Shown here one piece after another: positions 13,313 through 22,629 of a stretch of DNA of 64,000 nt. Positions within the stretch are counted from its first letter, which is position 1; each line of letters opens with the position of its first letter. The notes beneath the pieces are model-generated. The model saw only the letters and a program-made list of their open reading frames with translations, searched no databases and was not told where the DNA came from. Location: NCBI RefSeq assembly GCF_009858245.1, contig NZ_VMSB01000001.1, positions 3,601,623 through 3,665,622 on the forward strand, written 5' to 3'. The stretch is from Ornithinibacter aureus (lineage in GTDB: Bacteria > Actinomycetota > Actinomycetes > Actinomycetales > Dermatophilaceae). The translations under genes and the position numbers were made by a program.

Positions 13313-15034
13313 GTGACCGTGGACAGTGACGTGGAGGCGCTCGCCTCCGTCGTCGAGGCCCTGCGCGACGAGGTCGGCCAGGCCTCCTTGCCGCTCGAGG
13401 TGCCGAGCCGAGCAGCCGCCGAGGCGTCGCGAACGGCCCTGATCCACCAGCTCGATGACTACGTGCTCCCTCGGCTTCGCGCGATCGACGCCCCTCTGCT
13501 CGCTGTGGTGGGTGGATCGACGGGCGCTGGCAAGTCGACGTTGGTCAACTCCATCGTCGGGGCCCGAGTGAGCCGCCCCGGGGTGTTGCGGCCGACGACG
13601 ACGTCGCCGGTCCTGGTCCATCACCCGGAAGATCGCGGCTGGTTCGCCGACGCCCGCATCCTGCCGGGCCTCGCGCGGGTCACCGGCGACGGCAACCCCG
13701 ACCAGGCGGGGCTCGACCAGCCGGGCACCGTGCGCCTCGTCGAGTCCTCGACACTGCCTGCCGGGATGGCCCTGCTCGACGCCCCCGACATCGACTCGGT
13801 CGTCTCGGCCAATCGCGCCATCGCCGCCCAACTGCTGTCGGCGGCCGATCTCTGGCTGTTCGTCACCACGGCGGCGCGGTACGCGGATGCCGTGCCGTGG
13901 GATCTTCTGCGCACGGCCGCCGACCGCGGCACCTCCGTGGCCATCGTCCTCGACCGCATCCCCGCCGAGGCCATCGACGAGATCCGCCCCCACCTGGCGA
14001 GCATGCTGCGCGAGCAGGGGCTGCCCACCGCACCCATCTTCACCGTCCCCGAAGCCCCCTTGGACGCCGACGGTCAGTTGCCGCCAGAGGCCGTGGAGCG
14101 GCTCAGCGCGTGGCTGCACGCCCTTGCCAGCGATTCCCGTGCGCGCTCCATCGTCGTCGGCCAGACGCTTCGCGGGGCCGTCGACTCGCTGTCCGGGCGA
14201 ACGAGCGACCTGGTCGTCGCCAGCCGTGACCAGCACGACGCCGCGACTGCCCTGCGCCGGGCCGTCGACGAGAGCTACGACGAGGCCCATCGTCGCGTCG
14301 ACGACGGCATGACCGACGGCACCCTGCTGCGCGGCGAGGTCCTGGCCCGCTGGCAGGAGTTCGTCGGCACCGGTGAGTTCTTCCGCCAGGTGGAGACGAC
14401 CATCTCGCGTTGGCGCGACAAGCTGACCGCCGCCGTCAAGGGCAGCACGCCGCCGGCCGACGGTCTGGGCGAGGCCCTGCAGAGCGGGGTCGCCACCCTC
14501 ATCCTCGCCAACGCGGAGACCGCGGCGTCGCAGTCCGCTCGGGCGTGGCGCCGCCTGCCGGGCGGGGAACCGGTGCTCGCACGGCATCCTGGCCTCGCCA
14601 AGCCGAGCCCGGGGCTTCCTGCCGACGTCGAGCGACTCGTGCGCCAGTGGCAGAGCGAGGTGCTCGACCTCGTGCGCAGCGAGGGTCAGGGCCGTCGAAC
14701 GAACGCGCGCATCGCCGCGTACGGCGTCAACGCCATCGGCCTGTTCCTGATGTTGGTCGCCTTCAGCAGCACCGGCGGGTTGATGGGCGCCGAGGTCGGG
14801 ATCGCCGGTGGCACCGCGGTACTGGCCCAGCGGGTGCTCGAGGCGATCTTCGGTGACCAGGCCGTGCGCACGATGGCCACCAAGGCACGTCGCCGCCTTA
14901 TCGAACTCGTTGACGCACTCTATGAGAGGGAGCAGCAGCGGTACGCCGTCGCGCTCCCCGACACGCCCGCTCTCGCCGACCAGGCCGGACGCCTCAGCGC
15001 TGTCGCCGCTGACCTGCGAAAGGTCGTCCGGTGA
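13313..15034 (+). CDS. Dynamin-like GTPase, first of a pair
   Basis: A 573-aa protein with an N-terminal GTPase domain. Walker A is GGSTGAGKST at about 67-76, with switch-type LLDAPDIDSV downstream. The long helical middle is followed by a C-terminal hydrophobic hairpin (NAIGLFLMLVAFSSTGGLMGAEVGIAGG) that could touch membrane. The architecture fits bacterial dynamin-like proteins, which work as interacting pairs in membrane remodelling. GTG start, leaderless (TAGGGT seven bases upstream). The stop overlaps the next start by 4 nt (GTGA). Confidence 0.75.
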   Translation: MTVDSDVEALASVVEALRDEVGQASLPLEVPSRAAAEASRTALIHQLDDYVLPRLRAIDAPLLAVVGGSTGAGKSTLVNSIVGARVSRPGVLRPTTTSPVLVHHPEDRGWFADARILPGLARVTGDGNPDQAGLDQPGTVRLVESSTLPAGMALLDAPDIDSVVSANRAIAAQLLSAADLWLFVTTAARYADAVPWDLLRTAADRGTSVAIVLDRIPAEAIDEIRPHLASMLREQGLPTAPIFTVPEAPLDADGQLPPEAVERLSAWLHALASDSRARSIVVGQTLRGAVDSLSGRTSDLVVASRDQHDAATALRRAVDESYDEAHRRVDDGMTDGTLLRGEVLARWQEFVGTGEFFRQVETTISRWRDKLTAAVKGSTPPADGLGEALQSGVATLILANAETAASQSARAWRRLPGGEPVLARHPGLAKPSPGLPADVERLVRQWQSEVLDLVRSEGQGRRTNARIAAYGVNAIGLFLMLVAFSSTGGLMGAEVGIAGGTAVLAQRVLEAIFGDQAVRTMATKARRRLIELVDALYEREQQRYAVALPDTPALADQAGRLSAVAADLRKVVR

Positions 15035-16701
15035 GCCCGCTGCGCATGGGACGGGGCCGCGGCGTCGTGATCTCCGCGGATGAGTTGTCGGCTGCGGCCG
15101 CTGCCCTCGCGGCGGCGGCAGATGCCGGTGGCGGTCAGCTGCCAGCCGACGAACGCGGGCGGGCGGATGCCGTGGTGGCCAAGGTGGCCGAGCGCACCGC
15201 GCTGGCCGGGGACCACACCATCGTCGCGCTCGCCGGTGCCACGGGCAGTGGAAAGTCCTCACTGTTCAACGCGCTCGTCGGGACCGACGTCGCCGTCACC
15301 GGCGTACGCCGACCGACGACGGCGACGCCGACCGCAGCGATCTGGGGCGCGCAGCCGGCCGGTGAGCTCCTCGACTGGCTGGGTGTGGGCGCACGACACG
15401 TGGTCGGGGACCAGCGCGACGGTGAGCCCGAGGTGCTCGGGTCGCTCGACGGCCTGGTGCTGCTCGACCTGCCCGACTTCGACTCCCGTGAGGTCACGAA
15501 CCGGGTCGAGGCCGAGCGGGTGCTCGACCTGGTGGATCTCTTCGTGTGGGTCACCGACCCGCAGAAGTACGCGGACGCACGGTTGCACGACGACTACGTC
15601 TCGGCGCTCGCCACCCACGAGGCCGTGACCATCGTCGTCCTCAACCAGAGTGATCGGCTCAGCGACGCCGAGGTCGATCAGTGTCGCACCGACCTGGTCC
15701 GGCTGATGGAGCGCGACGGGGTCCCTGGAGCGACCGTGCTCGCGACCTCCGTCGCCACCGGTCACGGCATCGACGTCCTGCGCCAACGCCTGGCCAACGC
15801 CGTGGCCGGGCGCACGATGGCGCGCTCACGCCTGGCCGCGGACGTCCGAGCCGCTGCCGGTGCCCTCACCAGCCACGTGGCCGAGGGTGAGCCCGTGCTC
15901 GACGACGCGGCGCGATCCGACCTCGTCGACGCCCTCGCGCGAAGCGCCGGCGTTCCCACGGTGGTCGAGGCCGTGGCCCGCGACTACCGGATGGAGGCGG
16001 TGTCCCACACCGGCTGGCCCTTCACCCGGTGGGCGCAGTCCCTGCGCCCGCGACCCCTGCGGCGCTTGCGCCTCGATGGTCGCGACATCAGCGTCTCCGA
16101 GGCCGACGTCCGGTCCGTCCTCGGGCGCTCCTCTCTTCCCCCGGCAAGCCCGGCAGCGCGATCGGCCGTCGAGATCGCCACCCGTCGTCTCGTGGACCGC
16201 GCGTCCGAGGGGCTGCCGGCACCGTGGGCCGAAGCCGTCGAGACCGCCGCTGCACCCTCGGGCCCAGCCCTGGGGGACGCCCTCGACCAAGCGGTCGTCG
16301 GCACGCCCCTGCATTCGCGATCGCCGGTGTGGTGGCGAGCGTTCGGATTCGGCCAGCTGCTGCTGGCCGCTGCGGCCGTGGTCGGCTTCCTCTGGCTCGC
16401 CCTGTACGTCGTCCTCGGGTGGCTCCAGATGGATGCCGTGATCGGCGCACCCCCCAGCGTCGGCATCCTCCCGGTGCCGCTCATCCTCTTCCTTGGTGGC
16501 CTGGTGGCGGGCTTGCTCCTGGCGTTGATCGCGCGCCCGCTGGCCCGGGTCGGGTCACAGCGACGAGCCCACGTGATCGATCGTCGGCTGCGAGAGTCGA
16601 TCGACGCGGTGGCCCGCGAGGAGATCGTCCGCCCCGTCGAGCGAGTCCTCGAACGCCATGCTGCCACGCGGCTGGCTCTCTCCCGAGCCGCGGGAAACTG
16701 A
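15031..16701 (+). CDS. Dynamin-like GTPase, second of a pair
   Basis: A 556-aa protein with the P-loop GATGSGKSSLF at about 69-79, LLDLPDFDS as the DxxG-type switch II segment, and VVLNQSDRL as the NKxD-like G4 motif. Two strong membrane helices lie at about 440-465 and 480-500, then a basic tail. It is coupled to the first GTPase by a 4-nt overlap, so a stoichiometric heteromeric membrane complex is likely (inference). The family is common in Actinobacteria, but its function is not settled. Confidence 0.75.
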   Translation: MSPLRMGRGRGVVISADELSAAAAALAAAADAGGGQLPADERGRADAVVAKVAERTALAGDHTIVALAGATGSGKSSLFNALVGTDVAVTGVRRPTTATPTAAIWGAQPAGELLDWLGVGARHVVGDQRDGEPEVLGSLDGLVLLDLPDFDSREVTNRVEAERVLDLVDLFVWVTDPQKYADARLHDDYVSALATHEAVTIVVLNQSDRLSDAEVDQCRTDLVRLMERDGVPGATVLATSVATGHGIDVLRQRLANAVAGRTMARSRLAADVRAAAGALTSHVAEGEPVLDDAARSDLVDALARSAGVPTVVEAVARDYRMEAVSHTGWPFTRWAQSLRPRPLRRLRLDGRDISVSEADVRSVLGRSSLPPASPAARSAVEIATRRLVDRASEGLPAPWAEAVETAAAPSGPALGDALDQAVVGTPLHSRSPVWWRAFGFGQLLLAAAAVVGFLWLALYVVLGWLQMDAVIGAPPSVGILPVPLILFLGGLVAGLLLALIARPLARVGSQRRAHVIDRRLRESIDAVAREEIVRPVERVLERHAATRLALSRAAGN

Positions 16702-16708
16702 GCCCTCT

Positions 16709-16745
16709 CATCCACAGGTCGGGTACTCGGCCGAGGTTGTCCACA
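16709..16745 (+). promoter_or_regulatory. DnaA-box-like sites upstream of the ssb-like gene
   Basis: TTGTCCACA (16737-16745) is a perfect actinobacterial DnaA box. TCATCCACA (16709-16717) is a weaker one, 28 bp upstream in the same orientation. Confidence 0.4.
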
Positions 16746-16833
16746 GGCTCGGACGCACCACTGGCGGCACGCCCACCTGCGGGCACAGTCTCTGGGGAGT
16801 CCCGAGATGCGGGGCACCGAAGGAGGGTTCGCG

Positions 16834-17328
16834 ATGAACGAGACCTATGTGACCATCCGGGGACGGCTCGTGGCCGACCCGACGGTCCGCACGACCAAGA
16901 CCGGGTCGCCGATGGCGACGTTTCGCGTCGCGACGTCGGCGCGCAAGCCGGTGCAGGGCCAGCCGGGGGTGTGGGAGGACACCCCGACGAGCTTCTACAG
17001 CGTCACCACGTTCCGGGCGCTCGCCGCGAACGTCGGGGTCTCGCTGCGCAAGGGGCAGCCGGTGACGATCCACGGCCGGCAGCACATCACCTCGTACGTC
17101 AGGGAGGACGGCACGACGTGGTGGGACGTCGAGATCGTCGCGGATGCGGCCGGCCACGACCTGACCTACGGGACCGCGGCGTTCGCCAAGGTCGGCCGCC
17201 CCGGCGAGGTCGAGGGGTCTGCGGCGCGACCCGAGGTCACCCCCGAGGAGTCGGAGGGTGACAGCAGCGGCGAGCCCTACTTCTCGGCAGGGCCGTTGGT
17301 CGCGCCTGCGGACGAGTACGCAGCCTGA
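16834..17328 (+). CDS. Single-stranded DNA-binding protein (SSB/OB-fold) paralog
   Basis: A 164-aa protein. The OB-fold covers residues 1-110: TYVTIRGRLVADPTVR, ATFRVATSAR, SFYSVTTFRALAANVGVSLRKGQPV. The tail is acidic but lacks the DDDIPF-type C-terminal tip of the main SSB, so this is probably an accessory SSB (SsbB-like). ATG 16834 is preceded by GGAGGG. The two DnaA-box-like sites upstream may link it to replication control, which is speculative. Confidence 0.85.
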   Translation: MNETYVTIRGRLVADPTVRTTKTGSPMATFRVATSARKPVQGQPGVWEDTPTSFYSVTTFRALAANVGVSLRKGQPVTIHGRQHITSYVREDGTTWWDVEIVADAAGHDLTYGTAAFAKVGRPGEVEGSAARPEVTPEESEGDSSGEPYFSAGPLVAPADEYAA

Positions 17329-17386
17329 GGGCTCGCGCAGGCCTCGGATTCGGGCGGGGGCACTGGTGGTCGATAGCCTGTGCCCC

Positions 17387-19069
17387 ATGCCCGAGTTCAT
17401 CTACGTCATGTCCCGCGCCCGCAAGGCGCACGGCGACAAGGTCATCCTCGACGAGGTCACCCTGTCCTTCCTGCCCGGCGCCAAGATCGGCGTCGTCGGT
17501 CCGAACGGTGCGGGAAAGTCCTCGGTGCTGAAGATCATGGCCGGGCTGGACCAGCCATCGAACGGCGAGGCCCGGCTCACGCCCGGGTACTCGGTCGGCA
17601 TCCTCATGCAGGAGCCCGAACTGAACGAGGAGAAGACCGTCCTCGGCAACGTTGAGGAGGGTGCCGGAGAGATCAAGGCCAAGCTCGACCGGTACAACGA
17701 GATCTCGGTGCTGATGGCCGACCCCGACGCCGACTTCGACGCCCTCATGGCCGAGATGGGCCAGCTCCAGGAAGCCATCGACGCTGCTGACGCGTGGGAC
17801 CTCGACTCCCAGCTGGAGCAGGCGATGGACGCCCTGCGCTGCCCGCCGCCGGACGCTGACGTCACGGTGCTCTCCGGCGGTGAGCGTCGCCGCGTGGCCC
17901 TGTGCAAGCTGCTGCTGCAGAAGCCCGACCTGCTGCTCCTCGACGAGCCGACGAACCACCTCGACGCCGAGTCCGTGCTCTGGCTTGAGCAGCACCTCGC
18001 TGCCTACCACGGTGCCGTCGTCGCCGTGACCCACGACCGGTACTTCATGGACAACGTGGCCCAGTGGATCCTCGAGCTCGACCGTGGCCGCGCGTACCCG
18101 TACGAGGGCAACTACTCCACGTACCTGGAGAAGAAGCAGGCGCGACTCGAGGTGCAGGGCAAGAAGGACGCCAAGCTCTCCAAGCGACTGGCCCAGGAGT
18201 TGGAGTGGGTGCGCAGCAACGCCAAGGCCCGCCAGACCAAGTCCAAGGCCCGCCTCGCCCGCTACGAGGAGATGGCCGCTGAGGCGGACCGCACCCGCAA
18301 GCTCGACTTCGAGGAGATCGCGATTCCTCCGGGGCCACGGCTGGGCAGCAAGGTCATCGAGGTGAAGAACCTGCGCAAGGGGTTCGGCGACCGCGTGCTC
18401 ATCGACGGGCTGTCCTTCACCCTGCCGCGAAACGGCATCGTCGGAGTGATCGGCGCGAACGGTGTCGGCAAGACCACGCTGTTCAAGACGATCGTCGGGC
18501 TCGAGGAGCCGGATGGGGGAGTGGTCGACGTCGGGGAGACCGTCAAGATCTCCTACGTCGACCAGAGCCGCGGTGGTCTCGACCCGGAGAAGTCACTGTG
18601 GGAGACCGTCTCCGGAGGCCACGACTACATCAACGTCGGCCAGGTCGAGATCCCCTCGCGGGCCTACGTCAGCCAGTTCGGCTTCAAGGGCCCGGACCAG
18701 CAGAAGAAGGCCGGCATCCTCTCCGGTGGCGAGCGCAACCGGCTCAACCTCGCGCTGACCCTCAAGGAGGGCGGCAACCTCCTGCTCCTCGACGAGCCCA
18801 CCAACGACCTCGACGTCGAGACGTTGGGGTCCCTGGAGAACGCGCTGCTCGACTTCCCCGGTTGCGCCGTGGTCATCAGCCACGACCGCTGGTTCCTCGA
18901 CCGCGTGGCGACGCACATCCTCGCCTACGAAGGTGACGAGGAGAACCCCGCCAAGTGGTACTGGTTCGAGGGCAACTTCGAGGCCTACGAGGAGAACAAG
19001 ATCGAGCGCCTCGGCGCCAACGCCGCCCGCCCGCACCGGGTTACCTACCGCAAGCTGACCCGCGAGTGA
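17387..19069 (+). CDS. ettA: ABC-F translational throttle ATPase EttA
   Basis: A 560-aa ABC-F protein with two ATP-binding cassettes and no membrane domain. NBD1: GPNGAGKSS, LSGGERRRVALCKLLL, LLLLDEPTNHLD. The inserted arm and P-site interaction linker are helical and basic (KKDAKLSKRLAQELEWVRS). NBD2: GANGVGKTT, LSGGERNRLNLAL, LLDEPTNDLD. EttA binds the ribosomal E site and gates entry into elongation according to energy state. Leaderless ATG: TAGCCT seven bases upstream. Overlaps the glycosyltransferase by 4 nt. Confidence 0.95.
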   Translation: MPEFIYVMSRARKAHGDKVILDEVTLSFLPGAKIGVVGPNGAGKSSVLKIMAGLDQPSNGEARLTPGYSVGILMQEPELNEEKTVLGNVEEGAGEIKAKLDRYNEISVLMADPDADFDALMAEMGQLQEAIDAADAWDLDSQLEQAMDALRCPPPDADVTVLSGGERRRVALCKLLLQKPDLLLLDEPTNHLDAESVLWLEQHLAAYHGAVVAVTHDRYFMDNVAQWILELDRGRAYPYEGNYSTYLEKKQARLEVQGKKDAKLSKRLAQELEWVRSNAKARQTKSKARLARYEEMAAEADRTRKLDFEEIAIPPGPRLGSKVIEVKNLRKGFGDRVLIDGLSFTLPRNGIVGVIGANGVGKTTLFKTIVGLEEPDGGVVDVGETVKISYVDQSRGGLDPEKSLWETVSGGHDYINVGQVEIPSRAYVSQFGFKGPDQQKKAGILSGGERNRLNLALTLKEGGNLLLLDEPTNDLDVETLGSLENALLDFPGCAVVISHDRWFLDRVATHILAYEGDEENPAKWYWFEGNFEAYEENKIERLGANAARPHRVTYRKLTRE

Positions 19070-20049
19070 CCGGACCACACCAGGTCTCCGTCGTCATCCC
19101 CGTCTACCAAGGGGAACGGACGCTGGCCGCTGTCGTCGATGAACTGGCGGCATCGGTCGAGGTTCGGGTGTCGCCCGGCGGCCGCGAGTACCAAGTGGCC
19201 GAGGTGCTCTTGGTGCATGACTGTGGTCCTGATGCGTCCGACGACACGATCCGTGCACTCCGTGCGGCCCACGACTGGGTTCGCCCAGTGTGGTTGAGCC
19301 GCAACTTCGGCCAGCACGCCGCGACCCTGGCAGGAATCGCCGCCTCTGGTGGTGAGTGGGTCGCGACCATGGACGAGGACGGACAACACGACCCGGACGC
19401 ACTCGGGGCGCTGCTGGACACGGCCATGGACCAGCATGCTGACGTCGTCTACGCCAAGCCGACCAACGAACCACCCCACGGGCCGCTTCGCAACCTTGCC
19501 TCCCGGGGAGCCAAGGGGGTGGTCGAGCGCCTCACCAAGGGTGCTCAGGCCTCGGACTTCAACAGCTATCGGTTGATCGTCGGGGAGGTGGCTCGCTCCG
19601 TCGCCGCCTACGCCGGCCCGGGAATCTATCTGGACGTGGCGATCTCGTGGGTTGCCCGACGTGCCGTCACCTCGCCCGTCGAGATGCGTCGCGAAGGGGA
19701 TCGACCCTCCGGGTACTCGATGCGAGCGCTGGTTTCGCACTTCTGGCGGCTGGTGCTCTCCAGCGGAACCCGACCCCTGCGCTGGGTCAGCGTCCTCGGC
19801 GCGACTGCGGTGCTGCTCGCCCCGGTCATCGCGCTGGTGCTGCTCATCGGCAAGGCGACGGGCTCCTGGGACGCGCCCGGGTGGACCTCGACGATGATCC
19901 TGCTCATGGTCGCCACGGGTGTGATCCTGTTCTCGCTCGGGGTGATCGCCGAATACGTCGGGATGGCGGTCAACATGGCCATGGGCAAGCCGCTCTACCT
20001 GCCGGTCCGCGACCGGCGTGACGGGCCCCTTGGCCGCGACGCCAGATGA
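19066..20049 (+). CDS. Family 2 glycosyltransferase with C-terminal membrane anchor
   Basis: A 327-aa polyprenyl-phosphate-type GT2 (ArnC/DPM1-like). VSVVIPVYQGE opens the GT-A fold, MDEDGQHDP carries the metal-binding DxD region, and two helices at about 242-262 and 275-300 anchor it. It probably transfers a sugar to a lipid carrier. GTG start inside the ettA stop (GTGA) and ATGA overlap with the next gene give an unusual coupling of cell-surface sugar genes to ettA. Confidence 0.85.
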   Translation: MTGPHQVSVVIPVYQGERTLAAVVDELAASVEVRVSPGGREYQVAEVLLVHDCGPDASDDTIRALRAAHDWVRPVWLSRNFGQHAATLAGIAASGGEWVATMDEDGQHDPDALGALLDTAMDQHADVVYAKPTNEPPHGPLRNLASRGAKGVVERLTKGAQASDFNSYRLIVGEVARSVAAYAGPGIYLDVAISWVARRAVTSPVEMRREGDRPSGYSMRALVSHFWRLVLSSGTRPLRWVSVLGATAVLLAPVIALVLLIGKATGSWDAPGWTSTMILLMVATGVILFSLGVIAEYVGMAVNMAMGKPLYLPVRDRRDGPLGRDAR

Positions 20050-21008
20050 GCACACGACCGACCCCGCCGCTCACCTTGGTCGTTGGGGCGGGGGGTCTCG
20101 TCGGTCGACACCTCGTCAGGGCACTGGAACAGGCGCACCACGAGGTGCTCGTGGCGTCGGTGCCTTGGGGTGACGAGGGCGAGAGCATCTCGGCTCTGCT
20201 CCTCACGCTCGACGTTTTCAGCCAAGCGCGACGGGGCCGCCCGTGGTCGGTCGCTTGGTGTGCTGGCGCCGGAGTCGTCGCGACGCCGGAGGATACCCTC
20301 GCCGCTGAGGTCGGGGTCTTCGACCGGGTCATGGGCGCGTTGGCTGCGTCGGTGGGTCCGGAGGAGGACGGCGTCGCCTTCCTCGCGTCATCAGCGGGTG
20401 GCGTCTATGCCGGTGCGACAGGGGCTCCGTTCGACGAGTGGACCGACCCGGCCCCGCTCGTCCCCTACGGCCGGGCAAAGCTGGCCATGGAGAAGGTCGT
20501 TCACCAGGTGGCGTCCCAGACCGGCGTTCGCGCAGCCATCGGCCGACTCGCCAACGTCTACGGACCAGGCCAGACCCTGAGCAAACCGCAGGGTCTGCTG
20601 TCGCAACTCTGCCTCGCCGATGCGACGGGGCGACCGCTGCCCGTCTACGTGTCCATGGACACGATTCGCGACTACCTCTACGTCGAGGACGCGGCGACCA
20701 TGATCGTCCGCTGCCTCGACCTGATCCGTGAGGAGTCACGCGGCACCGTTGTGACGAAGGTGTTGTCCTCGGGGAGGCCGGTGACCGTCGGTCACCTCAT
20801 CTCAGAGGCACGGCGCGTCTTCCACCGCCCGCTGCGGACCATTCCGGTGGGAGGAGCCGGAACTGGTCAGGTGCTCGACCTCCGACTGGCCTCCCGCGTC
20901 TGGCCTGATGTCGATGCTCTCGCGTCGACCCCGCTGCCCGCTGGCTTGTCGCGCACGGCCGCCGATGTGAGGGCTCGCGTGGTGAGTGGTGGACCGCTCG
21001 ACCCCTGA
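20046..21008 (+). CDS. NAD-dependent sugar epimerase/dehydratase (extended SDR)
   Basis: A 320-aa protein with the Rossmann motif VVGAGGLVGRHL (GxGxxG type; extended SDRs usually read GxxGxxG). Active-site Ser is in FLASSAGGVY and YGRAKLAMEK supplies the YxxxK pair; RLANVYGPGQ and DYLYVEDAATM are typical substrate-loop segments. Likely acts on a nucleotide sugar that feeds the preceding glycosyltransferase. Translationally coupled (ATGA). Confidence 0.85.
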   Translation: MSTRPTPPLTLVVGAGGLVGRHLVRALEQAHHEVLVASVPWGDEGESISALLLTLDVFSQARRGRPWSVAWCAGAGVVATPEDTLAAEVGVFDRVMGALAASVGPEEDGVAFLASSAGGVYAGATGAPFDEWTDPAPLVPYGRAKLAMEKVVHQVASQTGVRAAIGRLANVYGPGQTLSKPQGLLSQLCLADATGRPLPVYVSMDTIRDYLYVEDAATMIVRCLDLIREESRGTVVTKVLSSGRPVTVGHLISEARRVFHRPLRTIPVGGAGTGQVLDLRLASRVWPDVDALASTPLPAGLSRTAADVRARVVSGGPLDP

Positions 21009-21045
21009 GATGACTCGCAGGGTGTGGGGTCAGTGCCTCCAGGCA

Positions 21046-21786
21046 TCAGCCGATGCGGGTGGCGGCGAGGAAGACCGACGATCCGAAGGGGAGGTCAGCG
21101 CGGGAGAGGATGTGCCGGTCTAACCGTGACATCGCCAACAGCGCGTCGTTGAGCGGCTTGGGTACAGACGGCACCTCGACGACGTCGACGGCACCCTGCT
21201 CACCTTTCCGGCGCAGCTTTCGCGCCACCCGTTCGGCCGCGAACATCGGGAAGACAGAGGCGAAGCCGTGGGTGACACGTTGAACGCTGAAGCCGGCCGC
21301 TTCGACAGCAATGCGAGCCCGCGCCCGCGTATAGCGGCGGTGGTGGCCGTTGGCGACGTCGAAGTCACTCCAGGCCCACGTGTACGCGGGCACGGACATG
21401 ACGAACCGACCGCCCGGTTTCAACACCCGACGAACCTCGGCCAGCGCCTGACTCTCGGGGTCACAGTGCTCGATGACGTCAAACGCCGAGACCGCTTCAA
21501 AGGTCTCGTCGGCAAAGGGCAGTGCGAGCGCTGACCCACAGACCCCGTCGCTGCCCAAGCCGCGTGGATCGATGTCGAGCGAGACGGTGCGCGCAACGGC
21601 ATCCCGAAGCCAGCCAGCGCTGGGACCATCAGCGCTGCCGAGGTCGAGGGTGAGCCCAGCCCCCTGCACATGAGAGCGCAGCGCGGTCTCGAGGAGGTCA
21701 GCGCGAGCGACGTACCACCAGTAATCGGGCACCTCGATGGAGGGGGACCCCCCGTGTCCGTGGGCCGACCGTGCGTGGCTTTTCAC
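21046..21786 (-). CDS. SAM-dependent methyltransferase (class I)
   Basis: A 246-aa protein. Motif I LTLDLGSADGPSAGW binds SAM; SAFDVIEHCDPESQAL and VLKPGGRFVMSVPAYTW are motif II/III of Methyltransf_11-type enzymes. Acceptor unknown; the neighbouring glycosyltransferase and epimerase suggest a glycolipid or lipid-carrier substrate (inference). It converges on the epimerase gene, with 37 nt between. Confidence 0.85.
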   Translation of the reverse strand: MKSHARSAHGHGGSPSIEVPDYWWYVARADLLETALRSHVQGAGLTLDLGSADGPSAGWLRDAVARTVSLDIDPRGLGSDGVCGSALALPFADETFEAVSAFDVIEHCDPESQALAEVRRVLKPGGRFVMSVPAYTWAWSDFDVANGHHRRYTRARARIAVEAAGFSVQRVTHGFASVFPMFAAERVARKLRRKGEQGAVDVVEVPSVPKPLNDALLAMSRLDRHILSRADLPFGSSVFLAATRIG

Positions 21787-21861
21787 TGACTCAGCCTATC
21801 TACGGGCGCTCCAGTCCTCACAGCCGCACTCGGCGCCGGGTGACCGGCTGCAGCCCATCGT

Positions 21862-22554
21862 TCACGACAGGACCGAGGCAGCGAGCGCCTCACCGGGACG
21901 CACGAGCCGAAACGCGAGCTCGCCGTACGTGGCCTCGATCGCGGCGGGGGTGCGGCGCACGTCGGGGGTGTACCAGCGGGCGACGTCGATGGCCATCGAC
22001 AGCAGCGCGAGCGCGGTCGCGGGAACGTCGGTCACCGCGAACTCCCCGGTGTCCACCCCGTCGCGCAGCACACCGGCGACGACCTGGTCGATCTCCTTGC
22101 GCAGCCCGAGCACGGCGTCCCGGTGCTCTGGTCGCAGGTGGCGGAACTCGAACTGGACGATCCGACCGAGTTCGTAGTGCTCCGCGTGCCAGCGCGAGAA
22201 GCCGCCGATGATGGCGCGCAGCGCCTCAGTGGGGCTGTCCGCCGCAGCGGCCGCCTCGACGAGCAGGTCGCGGGCCCGCTCGTGACCGCGCCGGCTGAGC
22301 TCGAACAGCAGCACCTCCTTGGAGGTGAAGTGCACGTAGACCCCGGCGGGGGACAGGCCCGCGCGAGAGGCGATGTCCCGCGTCGTGGTCGCGTGGAAGC
22401 CGCGTTGGGCGAAGGCGTCAGCAGCGGCGAGCATGATCCGCACCGCGGTGTCGCTGACGTCGCCGACCGCGCTCTGGCGTCCGCCCGCGGGGGCGAGGGC
22501 AGCGAGGAGGGTGCTCTCGCTCAGGGGTGTGGTGCTCGGCACGGTTGACAGCAT
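21862..22554 (-). CDS. TetR-family repressor of acyl-CoA metabolism (likely)
   Basis: A 230-aa protein with an N-terminal TetR HTH (TTRDIASRAGLSPAGVYVHF) and a helical ligand domain. ATG 22554 is chosen because the longer frame would approach the operator. It is divergent from the acyl-CoA dehydrogenase, with a perfect 7-bp inverted repeat between them. This predicts autoregulation and control of the dehydrogenase, with an acyl-CoA as likely ligand (inference from context). Confidence 0.85.
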   Translation of the reverse strand: MLSTVPSTTPLSESTLLAALAPAGGRQSAVGDVSDTAVRIMLAAADAFAQRGFHATTTRDIASRAGLSPAGVYVHFTSKEVLLFELSRRGHERARDLLVEAAAAADSPTEALRAIIGGFSRWHAEHYELGRIVQFEFRHLRPEHRDAVLGLRKEIDQVVAGVLRDGVDTGEFAVTDVPATALALLSMAIDVARWYTPDVRRTPAAIEATYGELAFRLVRPGEALAASVLS

Positions 22555-22570
22555 GCCGTACGCACGCAAA

Positions 22571-22588
22571 ACTAAGCAAGCGCTTAGT
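22571..22588. promoter_or_regulatory. TetR operator
   Basis: ACTAAGC and GCTTAGT form a perfect inverted repeat with a 4-nt spacer. It lies 16 nt from the tetR ATG and 41 nt from the dehydrogenase ATG. The motif resembles operators of TetR regulators of acyl-CoA genes. Confidence 0.75.
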
Positions 22589-22629
22589 CAACGTCGATCC
22601 GGATCTGTGATCCGCCCGGAGGAGCCAGC

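Noticed and set aside
13244-15262. N-terminal extension of thpR across the GTPase gene
   Set aside because: The extension is antisense to a clear GTPase and lacks domains; ThpR proteins start at MRLFVAL.
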